Source: a virus
DNA length: 22,345 nucleotides
Direction: 5' to 3' (one strand)
IMG/VR virus record: IMGVR_UViG_3300025890_000178
Span: 1-22,345 of that record
Under the pieces are notes generated by a model that was given only the letters and a program-made list of their open reading frames with translations, made no database searches and was not told the DNA's origin. Both the position numbers and the translations under genes were made by a program. The first letter of the stretch is position 1. Each line of letters begins with the position of its first letter. This document shows positions 1 to 5,360 of this stretch, in pieces.

Positions 1-25
1 GTAACATAACACTTTGTCTTAGAAC

Positions 26-197
26 CGAATCAACGCAATAAACGAATCACTGTAATAATGTTACATCATGTCGCATTCACAGATTCGCAATGGAGTCAAC
101 TGTGCCAAAACTATTTTACCGAATCAGTTGTAATAATGTTACACTCACAGATTCTGTGATAGGTCAAGCACAAAAGTATTTTTTACCGAATCAGTTG
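26..197 (+). repeat. CGAATCA repeat cluster with 17-bp direct repeat
   Basis: CGAATCA occurs at 26-32, 43-49, 120-126 and 187-193. Two copies lie in a perfect 17-bp direct repeat, TTTTACCGAATCAGTTG, at 114-130 and 181-197. Copies two and three continue into a shared TGTAATAATGTTACA block (51-65 and 129-143), and each is followed by TCACAGATTC (77-86 and 145-154). The spacing is irregular, so this is not a CRISPR array. It could bind a replication or transcription protein. Confidence 0.7.
145..159. promoter_or_regulatory. perfect 15-bp palindrome, possible operator
   Basis: TCACAGATTCTGTGA reads as two 7-bp inverted arms around a single central T. It lies just after the second long repeat. 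Its left half also occurs alone at 77-86. A dimeric regulator site is the simplest reading; no matching regulator gene is seen in the window. Confidence 0.4.
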
Positions 198-242
198 CAA
201 GATTGTCACACTGTTGCAAATATGTTTTGTCAAGTGTTGCAA
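194..242 (+). repeat. three GTTGCAA direct repeats
   Basis: GTTGCAA occurs at 194-200, 213-219 and 236-242, with start-to-start steps of 19 and 23 bases. The steps are close to two helical turns. The first copy overlaps the end of the 17-bp repeat. This may be part of the same binding region. Confidence 0.45.
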
Positions 243-287
243 AAATGTCGTTCACGCTCTGTTCTTTGTTCCCCTTCTGTTCCCCTA

Positions 288-354
288 CCCCCTACAGTGG
301 AAATTAAGACCCCCCTACAGTGGAAATTAAGACCCCCTACAGTGGAAATTAAGA
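288..354 (+). repeat. tandem 22-bp repeat, three copies
   Basis: Three identical copies lie at 288-309, 311-332 and 333-354. Their core is CCTACAGTGGAAATTAAGA, preceded by three more C residues. An extra C separates the first two. Degenerate copies continue downstream. The arrangement recalls the multiple transposase-binding repeats at the ends of IS21-family elements, but no transposase is present, so an operator or iteron array is equally possible. Confidence 0.8.
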
Positions 355-364
355 TGGTGCTTGA

Positions 365-423
365 CCCTGCCAGTGGAAAATTGTAAGGTGATTCTAGTTT
401 AAACCCGCAGTGGAAATAAGGAG
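365..423 (+). repeat. two degenerate copies of the 22-bp repeat
   Basis: 365-388 keeps CCAGTGGAAAATTGTAAGG and 401-423 keeps GCAGTGGAAATAAGGAG of the tandem repeat core. The second copy supplies the TAAGGAG ribosome site (417-423) of the gene starting at 431, so the repeat family has become part of a translation start. Confidence 0.55.
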
Positions 424-430
424 AAGACTG

Positions 431-709
431 ATGAGCCTCGAAGCAATGTTAAACGGGCTGTTGAACAACAACAAAGCTAAAGACGGTAAGCGTAAGGCAA
501 ACGCACGGGACCGTTACCACGCAAAGCGTATCGCAAGTAAGTTAGGCATTGAGATCACACGTGAGCATATGCCAGATGGGTATGGGTACTGGATCGAATA
601 CCACGTTTCGCAAGTTGGGCCTAAAGGTTGGTCAGACCAGTTGTTCAGTACCTTCTGGGGAGAGGTTAGAGAGAAGCTCGAAGCTATCGAAGCTGGCGAA
701 AAGCGATAA
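431..709 (+). CDS. hypothetical small basic protein
   Basis: A 92-residue protein that I do not recognise. The ATG at 431 is chosen because TAAGGAG (417-423) sits 7 bases before it; the frame could also open at a GTG at 410. The first 40 residues are rich in Lys, Arg and Asn (KDGKRKANARDRYHAKR), which suits nucleic-acid binding, but no known motif is seen. The C-terminal half is aromatic and acidic, ending in an amphipathic stretch (GEVREKLEAIEAGEKR). It is the first gene after the leader, a position where tailed phages often carry small early host-takeover proteins; that role is only inferred. Confidence 0.75.
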   Translation: MSLEAMLNGLLNNNKAKDGKRKANARDRYHAKRIASKLGIEITREHMPDGYGYWIEYHVSQVGPKGWSDQLFSTFWGEVREKLEAIEAGEKR

Positions 710-714
710 CAAAC

Positions 715-730
715 GGGGGGTTTACCCCCC
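715..730 (+). other. GC-rich hairpin after first gene
   Basis: Six G (715-720), TTTA, then six C (725-730) can form a 6-bp stem with a 4-base loop, five bases after the stop codon at 709. No T-run follows, so it is not a classic intrinsic terminator. It could stabilise the transcript end, attenuate, or be an RNA processing site. Confidence 0.45.
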
Positions 731-734
731 CACA

Positions 735-781
735 CCCCACAGTGAAAATTAGGAAGGAGACCCCTACGATGAAAATAAGAG
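735..781 (+). repeat. two more degenerate 22-bp repeat copies at a gene start
   Basis: 735-753 (CCCCACAGTGAAAATTAGG) and 760-781 (ACCCCTACGATGAAAATAAG plus two bases) match the repeat core of 288-354. The second copy contains the ATG start codon of the gene at 769, at the place where the tandem copies have GTG. The ribosome site AAGGAG (754-759) lies between them. Confidence 0.5.
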
Positions 782-1020
782 AAACACATTTACTAGTATC
801 GGCTGATGTTGAGATGATGTTTGCCAACGGTCATGTGGAAAACTTTCGTATCTCAGACATACCGTGCGTATGGGAGTGGGATGAGATGTCGAGAACAGCC
901 TGTGAGTATTGGGCTGCGTTTGACTACATAGGCAACACATGGCACAACTACGATTGGTTCACAATCAAGTCATGGACTGGATCACCAGTGAAAAAGGAGA
1001 CAAACGAATGTACAGAGTGA
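769..1020 (+). CDS. hypothetical protein
   Basis: An 83-residue protein of unknown function. The start at ATG 769 is preceded by AAGGAG (754-759) with a 9-base gap; the longer frame to a GTG at 742 would run through the repeat. The sequence is acidic and rich in Trp and Tyr (VWEWDEM, EYWAAFDY, WHNYDWF). I see no catalytic motif and no membrane segment. Its 3' end overlaps the next small gene by 13 bases, so the two are probably co-translated. Confidence 0.7.
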   Translation: MKIRETHLLVSADVEMMFANGHVENFRISDIPCVWEWDEMSRTACEYWAAFDYIGNTWHNYDWFTIKSWTGSPVKKETNECTE

Positions 1021-1142
1021 ACATGATAGATGACACAGGGTTCCTGTTTGCCTACCTGACGTTCAGATTTGAGGATGAGGCAAAGACCTACATGAGAAAG
1101 TTTAAACCTGATAGAACTAAATTAGTAGTTGACGGACTGTAG
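1008..1142 (+). CDS. hypothetical microprotein (44 aa)
   Basis: The ATG at 1008 is chosen over an upstream in-frame ATG (939) because AAGGAG at 994-999 lies 8 bases before it and because the shorter form overlaps the previous gene only slightly. The 44-residue product alternates hydrophobic and charged residues (FLFAYLTFRFEDEAKTYMRKF) and ends in a basic tail. No family is recognised. Confidence 0.6.
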   Translation: MYRVNMIDDTGFLFAYLTFRFEDEAKTYMRKFKPDRTKLVVDGL

Positions 1143-1153
1143 AATGTAGTTTA

Positions 1154-1170
1154 GTCTACGAATCATAGAC
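1154..1170. promoter_or_regulatory. inverted repeat with CGAATCA loop
   Basis: GTCTA (1154-1158) and TAGAC (1166-1170) are inverted arms around CGAATCA (1159-1165), the 7-mer repeated four times in the leader. It lies in the 56-base gap before the gene at 1199. It may be another binding site for the same factor or a 5' leader hairpin. Confidence 0.35.
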
Positions 1171-1198
1171 AAACACTTGAAACAAAAGGAAGATAAAA

Positions 1199-1504
1199 AT
1201 GTTAGATACACGCATGGTAAGCATGGTACTCGCAGAGAACGCCAACGAATTTATGACAGTTAAGTTTCTTACCAAAGAGGGTGAGCAACGTACATATAAC
1301 GGACGCCTTAATGTAAAGAAATATCTGGTTGGTGGCGAACGTGGACGTAAGGCAGCAGATGTTCTTAAGAAGCACAATTTGATCCCAATGTTTGTGGGTG
1401 CTGAAGGTGACAAACCTAAGTACAAAAGTTTCTTCTTGGATCGTGTGATTGCCATAAAAGCTGGGGGCCGTCACATATTTGCAATGGGTGGGGAAATCAA
1501 ATGA
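1199..1504 (+). CDS. SH3-like beta-barrel protein, DUF2693/WYL_2-like
   Basis: A 101-residue protein with the pattern of the phage DUF2693/WYL_2 small beta-barrel family: a basic strand pair near residues 19-37 (MTVKFLTKEGEQRTYNGRL), a Gly/Lys-rich linker, then strands 64-89 (PMFVG, YKSFFLDRVIAI). These proteins are common in phage early regions and their job is unknown; a nucleic-acid binding role is only suggested by the fold. An AAAAGGAAG ribosome site (1184-1192) precedes the ATG. The stop overlaps the next start (ATGA at 1501-1504). The family assignment is by eye. Confidence 0.6.
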   Translation: MLDTRMVSMVLAENANEFMTVKFLTKEGEQRTYNGRLNVKKYLVGGERGRKAADVLKKHNLIPMFVGAEGDKPKYKSFFLDRVIAIKAGGRHIFAMGGEIK

Positions 1505-1824
1505 CATATGAAGAGTATGGGAACTACTACCCTTATCAAACCTACTATAGAAATAAAGAGCTAGTGAAAGCTGCAAAAGAGCTTGTGAAGTCTAAGAGCT
1601 TTAGCGAAATAAAGGCTCATTTAAAAGAGTATTGCTTGGAGGATGAAAACGATTTCAAAGACTGGGATGAAAACCTAGCCAAAGCAATTCGCGTAAGGAA
1701 CGAAAAAGTCTTGTCTCTCTCAGAGCCTAAACTAAGAGAGTTTGCTTTTAAGGATCAAAAACATCTTATGATGTGCCACGAAGATAAAGACATTGACCAA
1801 TTCATAGAGGACTATTTGAAATGA
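1501..1824 (+). CDS. hypothetical protein
   Basis: A 107-residue protein of unknown function with a Tyr-rich N-terminus (residues 3-16), then mostly helical, Lys/Glu-rich sequence. Coupled to both neighbours by ATGA overlaps (1501-1504 and 1821-1824), so it is translated in one unit with the beta-barrel protein and the wall hydrolase. No membrane segment or known motif is visible. Confidence 0.7.
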   Translation: MTYEEYGNYYPYQTYYRNKELVKAAKELVKSKSFSEIKAHLKEYCLEDENDFKDWDENLAKAIRVRNEKVLSLSEPKLREFAFKDQKHLMMCHEDKDIDQFIEDYLK

Positions 1825-2198
1825 CCCCTCTCTTATGTTTAGCTACTGCCATTTACTTTGAAGCCCGTGGGGAAGACCTCATGGGCCAGAGGGCTGTGGC
1901 ACAAGTGGTAATAAATCGAGTGGAAGACCCACGATACCCTGATACAGTCTGTGGTGTCGTTTGGGAACCTAAGCAGTTCTCTTTCACGCACGATGGAAAA
2001 CCTGAGAAGATGTACGAGGTAGAAGCTCGTGAGACAGCTATGCAGGTAGCTGAGGAAGCCCTACAAGGGAATGGGTTAAACATTACCAGTACGCATTACC
2101 ATAGCAATAAAGTAATGCCATATTGGAAAACGCATTACAAACTTGACGGCAGGGTTGGTAACCATTACTTCTATACTAATGAAACACCATACAAATAA
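1821..2198 (+). CDS. SleB-like cell wall hydrolase (Hydrolase_2)
   Basis: A 125-residue single-domain protein matching the SleB/CwlJ-type Hydrolase_2 family, which cuts peptidoglycan (SleB itself is a lytic transglycosylase). Visible landmarks are AIYFEARGE (10-18) with the likely catalytic Glu14, VAQVVINRV (26-34), KQFSF (51-55), THYH (91-94) and GNHYFY (113-118). There is no signal peptide or membrane anchor. It sits among plus-strand early genes, about 15 kb from the minus-strand lysis cassette with the M15 endolysin, so it may act at another stage, such as entry or a minor virion part, or help lysis after holin opening. Starts by ATGA overlap with the previous gene. Confidence 0.85.
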   Translation: MTPLLCLATAIYFEARGEDLMGQRAVAQVVINRVEDPRYPDTVCGVVWEPKQFSFTHDGKPEKMYEVEARETAMQVAEEALQGNGLNITSTHYHSNKVMPYWKTHYKLDGRVGNHYFYTNETPYK

Positions 2199-2208
2199 GG
2201 AGAGGCAC

Positions 2209-2373
2209 ATGACTCCATCAATGGAAAGACACCTGATTGAGCTAGGTATATTACCACCAACGGAATTACAGGCACTGGAGAGTATGTCACAAGCACTAAC
2301 AGATCACTGTCGTCGTATGACTAAAGGCTTTTACGATGATCCCCGTAATGAAAATGGAGAGGTTCCCTTCTAA
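2209..2373 (+). CDS. hypothetical microprotein (54 aa)
   Basis: A 54-residue product of unknown function. ATG 2209 is set by TAAGGAG (2196-2202), six bases upstream; the frame is open further 5' but that would overlap the hydrolase gene. Helical and acidic at its C-terminus. The last base of its stop codon is the first base of the next start codon (TAATG). Confidence 0.65.
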   Translation: MTPSMERHLIELGILPPTELQALESMSQALTDHCRRMTKGFYDDPRNENGEVPF

Positions 2374-2552
2374 TGATGATATTCCTACTGATATGGTTCC
2401 AAGTAGTACCAGAGCAAGGTGTAAAGTATCACCATCTGAGTACACATGAAAATAAGACCTTCTGTCAAACAGCCTTGAAGGATGCGAGTGTGATGGTAAA
2501 TGATAAAACTGAAGCAATAGAGTGCATTGGAGTAAAGATAGATGCAAATTAA
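2373..2552 (+). CDS. small exported or membrane-anchored protein (59 aa)
   Basis: A 59-residue frame from ATG 2373 (an alternative ATG is at 2376) to TAA 2552. The N-terminus MMIFLLIWFQVV is a short hydrophobic stretch that could be a signal or anchor. It is followed by a polar domain with two Cys (31 and 51), which could pair in the periplasm. It overlaps the previous stop by one base and thyX by 11 bases, which supports a real coupled gene. It resembles in layout the 60-residue protein at 15601-15783. Function unknown. Confidence 0.6.
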   Translation: MMIFLLIWFQVVPEQGVKYHHLSTHENKTFCQTALKDASVMVNDKTEAIECIGVKIDAN

Positions 2553-3195
2553 GACAACATACATTGGGCATATGGGTAATGACCTCTCAGTAGTTAATGC
2601 AGCTAGAGTATCATTTGGCAAGAAATCTGAGATGGATATGTCTGATCCCTTTGGGCCACCTCAGTTGAAAGATAAGGATGCTAAACTAATACGCTATCTG
2701 GCAGATCACAGTCACATCAGTCCATTCGGACATTGTTTTATCAGTGTCCATGTTAAGAGTCCAGTGTTCGTAGCGAGGCAGTTGGTGAAGCACAAGTTCC
2801 TACGTTGGAATGAGATAAGTCGTAGGTATGTAGATAATGAACCAGAGTTTTATGTACCTGATGAGTGGCGTGGATGTAGTGTTGATAAGAAGCAGGGGTC
2901 CGAGGGTATAGTAGATGTAGGTGACTGGGGAGATGCAAACTGGGCATGTCTAAAAGCCTACAATGATCTACTTGAGATTGGCGTAGCACCTGAGCAAGCA
3001 CGTATGGTACTACCACAGTCTATGATGACTGAGTGGTACTGGTCAGGTAGTCTGGATGCTTGGGCTGATATGTGTAGGCTACGTCTAAAGTCTGACGCAC
3101 AGCAAGAAACGAGAGAGGTAGCTATGCAAGTATACGAGATCATAGAGCCTTTATTCCCTGTGTCGTGGGAAGCACTGATGGTACAGGGGGAATGA
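2542..3195 (+). CDS. thyX: FAD-dependent thymidylate synthase ThyX
   Basis: A 217-residue flavin-dependent thymidylate synthase, making dTMP from dUMP with methylene-tetrahydrofolate and NADPH. Family marks: HSHISPF (56-62), ARQLVKHKF (78-86), the ThyX signature region around 83-95, GVAPEQARMVLP (147-158) and LRLKSDAQQETR (180-191). The classical RHRx7S signature appears here as KHKx7S (Lys83-His84-Lys85, Ser93), a conservative change. Length is normal for the family. GGAG lies upstream of ATG 2542 and the start overlaps the small gene before it by 11 bases. It belongs with the RNR, glutaredoxin and MazG genes at 12-14.5 kb in dNTP supply. Confidence 0.95.
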   Translation: MQIKTTYIGHMGNDLSVVNAARVSFGKKSEMDMSDPFGPPQLKDKDAKLIRYLADHSHISPFGHCFISVHVKSPVFVARQLVKHKFLRWNEISRRYVDNEPEFYVPDEWRGCSVDKKQGSEGIVDVGDWGDANWACLKAYNDLLEIGVAPEQARMVLPQSMMTEWYWSGSLDAWADMCRLRLKSDAQQETREVAMQVYEIIEPLFPVSWEALMVQGE

Positions 3196-3197
3196 TG

Positions 3198-3389
3198 ATG
3201 GGATTTATATGGGGCGTAGCAGTGACTTATCTATTGGCGGTGATACTGATGATGGACGCTGTGGATGGGGCCGAGGGAATAGCAGAAGATGAGAGGAATG
3301 GTGCAACAGTGTTTGTGTTCTTTTGGCCTTGGGAAGCTGTACTGGTAATATTTCATAGAATGACAGGGGGTCGTTTCAATGGAGAATAA
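3198..3389 (+). CDS. small membrane protein
   Basis: Three ATG codons follow one another at 3192, 3195 and 3198. The third is chosen because AGGGGG (3185-3190) lies 7 bases before it; the first would overlap the thyX stop as ATGA. The 63-residue product has a clear hydrophobic segment at about residues 3-20 (FIWGVAVTYLLAVILMMD), an acidic loop, and a second hydrophobic stretch at about 39-53 (VFVFFWPWEAVLVIF). A two-pass inner-membrane protein is likely. It is not near the lysis genes, so I do not call it a holin. Confidence 0.6.
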   Translation: MGFIWGVAVTYLLAVILMMDAVDGAEGIAEDERNGATVFVFFWPWEAVLVIFHRMTGGRFNGE

Positions 3390-3513
3390 TAAGGCTACAA
3401 TACAGGATATCATACGAGAGATGTTGAAATGCCCACGGGTAACAACAGAGGATGTGATCCATATTATTAGGTTGCGACAGGAAGAACTATCACAGGAACC
3501 TGAGCATGAATGA
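3379..3513 (+). CDS. hypothetical microprotein (44 aa)
   Basis: A 44-residue frame from ATG 3379 to TGA 3513. AGGGGG (3365-3370) lies 8 bases before the start; the frame overlaps the previous gene by 11 bases and the sigma-factor gene by 8. The product is helical and charged (TTEDVIHIIRLRQEELSQE). It fills what would otherwise be a 116-base gap in a tightly packed operon, which supports a real gene. No family recognised. Confidence 0.55.
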   Translation: MENNKATIQDIIREMLKCPRVTTEDVIHIIRLRQEELSQEPEHE

Positions 3514-4078
3514 AAAAGAGATTTTAAAGATGTGTGATAGGTTGGCCTACAAGTACAACAGCAAAGGACATAGAGAGGATATGAAGATGGAAGGTATCCT
3601 AAAGTGCTACGAGATACTTGAGGAAGAACCTGATGCCCATCCAGCGCACCTATACCGTGAGGCTAAAAGGCGTATGCACGACTATCTCAATGTTGAGACA
3701 CTTCCTGTTACAGTGCCAGCACACAATATTACCCGTAGGCTCACTCGTGACATAAACGACGATGAAGTTGGGGATATGTCTAAGGCTGGACACAAGTGGC
3801 TAAAGGTTATTTTGTCGTCTAAAACAGGTCAATATAACGATGAACACGGTAGGTCACTCAACGATCATGTAGAGAGGTATGAGACTAAAGACTTACTAAA
3901 GTGTGTCTTAAATGCAGCACATGAAGAATTAACAGCAGAAGAGTTGGGAGTTATTAAGATGAGGTTTTTTGATGATATGACACAAGATGATGTGGCTAAT
4001 GCAACAGGGACTAACCAAAAGTGGGTATCTCGTAAAGAAGAATCGGCTATTACTAAGTTACGAAATTCAATACTGTAA
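3506..4078 (+). CDS. phage sigma-70-like RNA polymerase sigma factor
   Basis: A 190-residue protein with the two core sigma-70 parts. Residues about 5-65 resemble region 2 (LAYKYNSKGHREDMKMEGIL, then AKRRMHDYLN). Residues about 128-188 match region 4, with the helix-turn-helix MTQDDVANATGTNQKWVSRKE... at 158 onward, ending in a KLR motif (ITKLRNSIL). Region 1 and a full region 3 are absent, a size like ECF or phage sigma factors. It would bind host core RNA polymerase and direct it to phage promoters. It is the last gene before a gap that carries a 30-bp element repeated at 8781, a plausible target. The N-terminal match is weaker than the C-terminal one; a transcription regulator with only a region-4-like helix-turn-helix is the alternative. 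Confidence 0.75.
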   Translation: MNEKEILKMCDRLAYKYNSKGHREDMKMEGILKCYEILEEEPDAHPAHLYREAKRRMHDYLNVETLPVTVPAHNITRRLTRDINDDEVGDMSKAGHKWLKVILSSKTGQYNDEHGRSLNDHVERYETKDLLKCVLNAAHEELTAEELGVIKMRFFDDMTQDDVANATGTNQKWVSRKEESAITKLRNSIL

Positions 4079-4087
4079 CAATTTGTG

Positions 4088-4117
4088 ATGTCTAAGATTG
4101 TAAGATATATTCCTATA
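4088..4117 (+). promoter_or_regulatory. 30-bp promoter-like element, copy 1
   Basis: The block starts ATGTCTAAGATT and ends CCTATA, with a TAA and an ATAT between at fixed spacing. It matches 8781-8810 at 26 of 30 positions with no gap. Both copies sit 80 to 57 bases before the first gene of a replication gene block, on the same strand. The most likely reading is a phage-specific promoter, with CCTATA as the -10-like end. Confidence 0.6.
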
Positions 4118-4196
4118 AGCAGGTGTAGGGATTACATAAGTATTAACTTTAGTATTTACTACTATTAGTTATAACACATGAGAAAGGAACGTGAGT

Positions 4197-4985
4197 ATGG
4201 ACGATGGTGAATACTACAATCATCTTACTACGCAAGCAAAGGTCCGTAGTCTTGATGATGTCGCTAGTGACGTGCGTAAGCATTTATCTGGTGCTGTCGA
4301 GAATATCATAAAGGCAGGTCAGGCATTACAAGAGGGTCGTGATATGCACCTCAGTAATAACGCCTTCCACGATTGGTGTATGCAGGAGTTTCCTGATCTT
4401 AAACAAAGGCTCCGATATAATATCATGCAAGTTGGTCGTAGGTTTGATAAGCAATATATTGCTGGACACATTCCGATGACAGTACTATACGAACTAGCAT
4501 CACCATCTGTACCTGACGAACTTGTCGAAGATATTATGTCGTCGGATAAACCTATGAAGGTTAAAGAAGTACAGCAAGCTAAAGCAGGGTACAAAAAGGT
4601 ACAAGAGAACCCTGACTATGGTGACATACTTGAAGACGTTAAAGAGAAACGTAAGACCCCAGTAGAAGCCGCTAAAGAGGCTTGGGATCGTTCAGAAGAG
4701 AAACGAAAGGAGATAGAAAGTAGACCAAATGTGTTTGACTTAAATGCTCATATCAAAAGTACAGAGCATTGTACCGTAGATGTCTCAGCGACTAATCTTG
4801 TCGTTGCTATGGAACAGTTGATTAGTAAGTTTGATAGGCGTGATGTTATTATGTATCTGTACTCAGCTATACATGATGATGTCGTAGATATCAAAATACC
4901 AGCACTACATGAGATGTCTGACATCTTGATAGAGCTGTGTGACCAACTACCGTTAGAGACTAAAGCAAACCAGAACCTAACTTAA
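4197..4985 (+). CDS. DUF3102-like protein
   Basis: A 262-residue protein. ATG 4197 is chosen because AAGGA (4184-4188) lies 8 bases before it; a GTG at 4191 is too close to that site. Residues about 15-95 resemble the DUF3102 family of phages and plasmids: a helix with IIKAGQALQEGRDM (40-53), then FHDWCMQEFPDLKQRLRYNIMQVG. The middle (about 105-180) is charged helix rich in Lys and Glu. The C-terminal 60 residues may be a separate helical domain. The function of the family is unknown; ParB/KilA-like DNA binding has been suggested only from context. It is the first gene after the promoter-like element, ahead of the primase-helicase. Confidence 0.6.
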   Translation: MDDGEYYNHLTTQAKVRSLDDVASDVRKHLSGAVENIIKAGQALQEGRDMHLSNNAFHDWCMQEFPDLKQRLRYNIMQVGRRFDKQYIAGHIPMTVLYELASPSVPDELVEDIMSSDKPMKVKEVQQAKAGYKKVQENPDYGDILEDVKEKRKTPVEAAKEAWDRSEEKRKEIESRPNVFDLNAHIKSTEHCTVDVSATNLVVAMEQLISKFDRRDVIMYLYSAIHDDVVDIKIPALHEMSDILIELCDQLPLETKANQNLT

Positions 4986-4996
4986 GGAACCCGACA

Positions 4997-5344
4997 ATGA
5001 ACTATTATCAACAAACACTAGACCTCTTTGGGCTTAATTCACGTATCCCCATGAGCGAAAAACTCCTTCTAAGAAAAGGTGCGAGAAGCGTAGTTACAGC
5101 AGACGCTAACACGCACAGAGCTTATGTCTGGGATAACCACAGAGGTGAAATTGAGATGCTCCTAGATACCACATTCCACTCCTACGAACTTGACCGTCAG
5201 ATGCCTATGCGCTGGCTTCTCAATAATGAAGCTGATGCTTTTTTCGCCCAGAGGGATGTAGAAATTGAAAAGGGTCAAGGGCGAGTAAAGAAAAATCACT
5301 TGTACAAAGAGGTAGGCTACAAGTACCTCATAGGCTCTAAGTAA
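4997..5344 (+). CDS. hypothetical protein
   Basis: A 115-residue protein with an AAGGA ribosome site just upstream (TAAGGAACCCGACAATG). Mixed alpha/beta composition with several His, Arg and Trp residues (NTHRAYVWDNHRGEIEML at 38-55) and a basic C-terminus. I see no known motif. It lies between the DUF3102-like gene and the primase-helicase, so a role in early replication is plausible but not shown. Confidence 0.65.
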   Translation: MNYYQQTLDLFGLNSRIPMSEKLLLRKGARSVVTADANTHRAYVWDNHRGEIEMLLDTTFHSYELDRQMPMRWLLNNEADAFFAQRDVEIEKGQGRVKKNHLYKEVGYKYLIGSK

Positions 5345-5360
5345 ACCAAAGGAGAGTCAC

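Larger units (their letters stand above)
1..430. other. gene-free repeat-rich leader / control region
   Basis: I find no convincing gene in these 430 bases. The only long plus frame (90-386) has no ribosome site and translates the tandem repeats. The region holds four CGAATCA motifs, a 17-bp direct repeat, a palindrome, three GTTGCAA motifs and a tandem 22-bp repeat. It precedes the first of a long run of plus-strand genes. A weak sigma-70-like promoter may lie at its end (TTGACC at 361-366, 17-base gap, TAAGGT at 384-389). Clustered repeats in a gene-free leader suit a replication origin or an early control region, but no DnaA box or AT-rich melting stretch stands out. Confidence 0.6.

Noticed and set aside
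288-354. CRISPR-like array
   Set aside because: The repeats are directly adjacent with no unique spacers, and no cas gene is near.
90-386. 98-residue plus-strand open frame
   Set aside because: No ribosome site, composition driven by the repeats (PTVEIK repeated), and it ends within degenerate repeat copies. Treated as non-coding.
288-781. Insertion sequence of the IS21 family
   Set aside because: Only end-like repeats are seen; there is no istA or istB and no second end. Kept as a possible origin of the repeats only.
1156-1576. Minus-strand frames of 99 and 124 residues
   Set aside because: They oppose a coupled series of plus-strand genes with good ribosome sites; no minus-strand gene is otherwise seen left of 15.8 kb.
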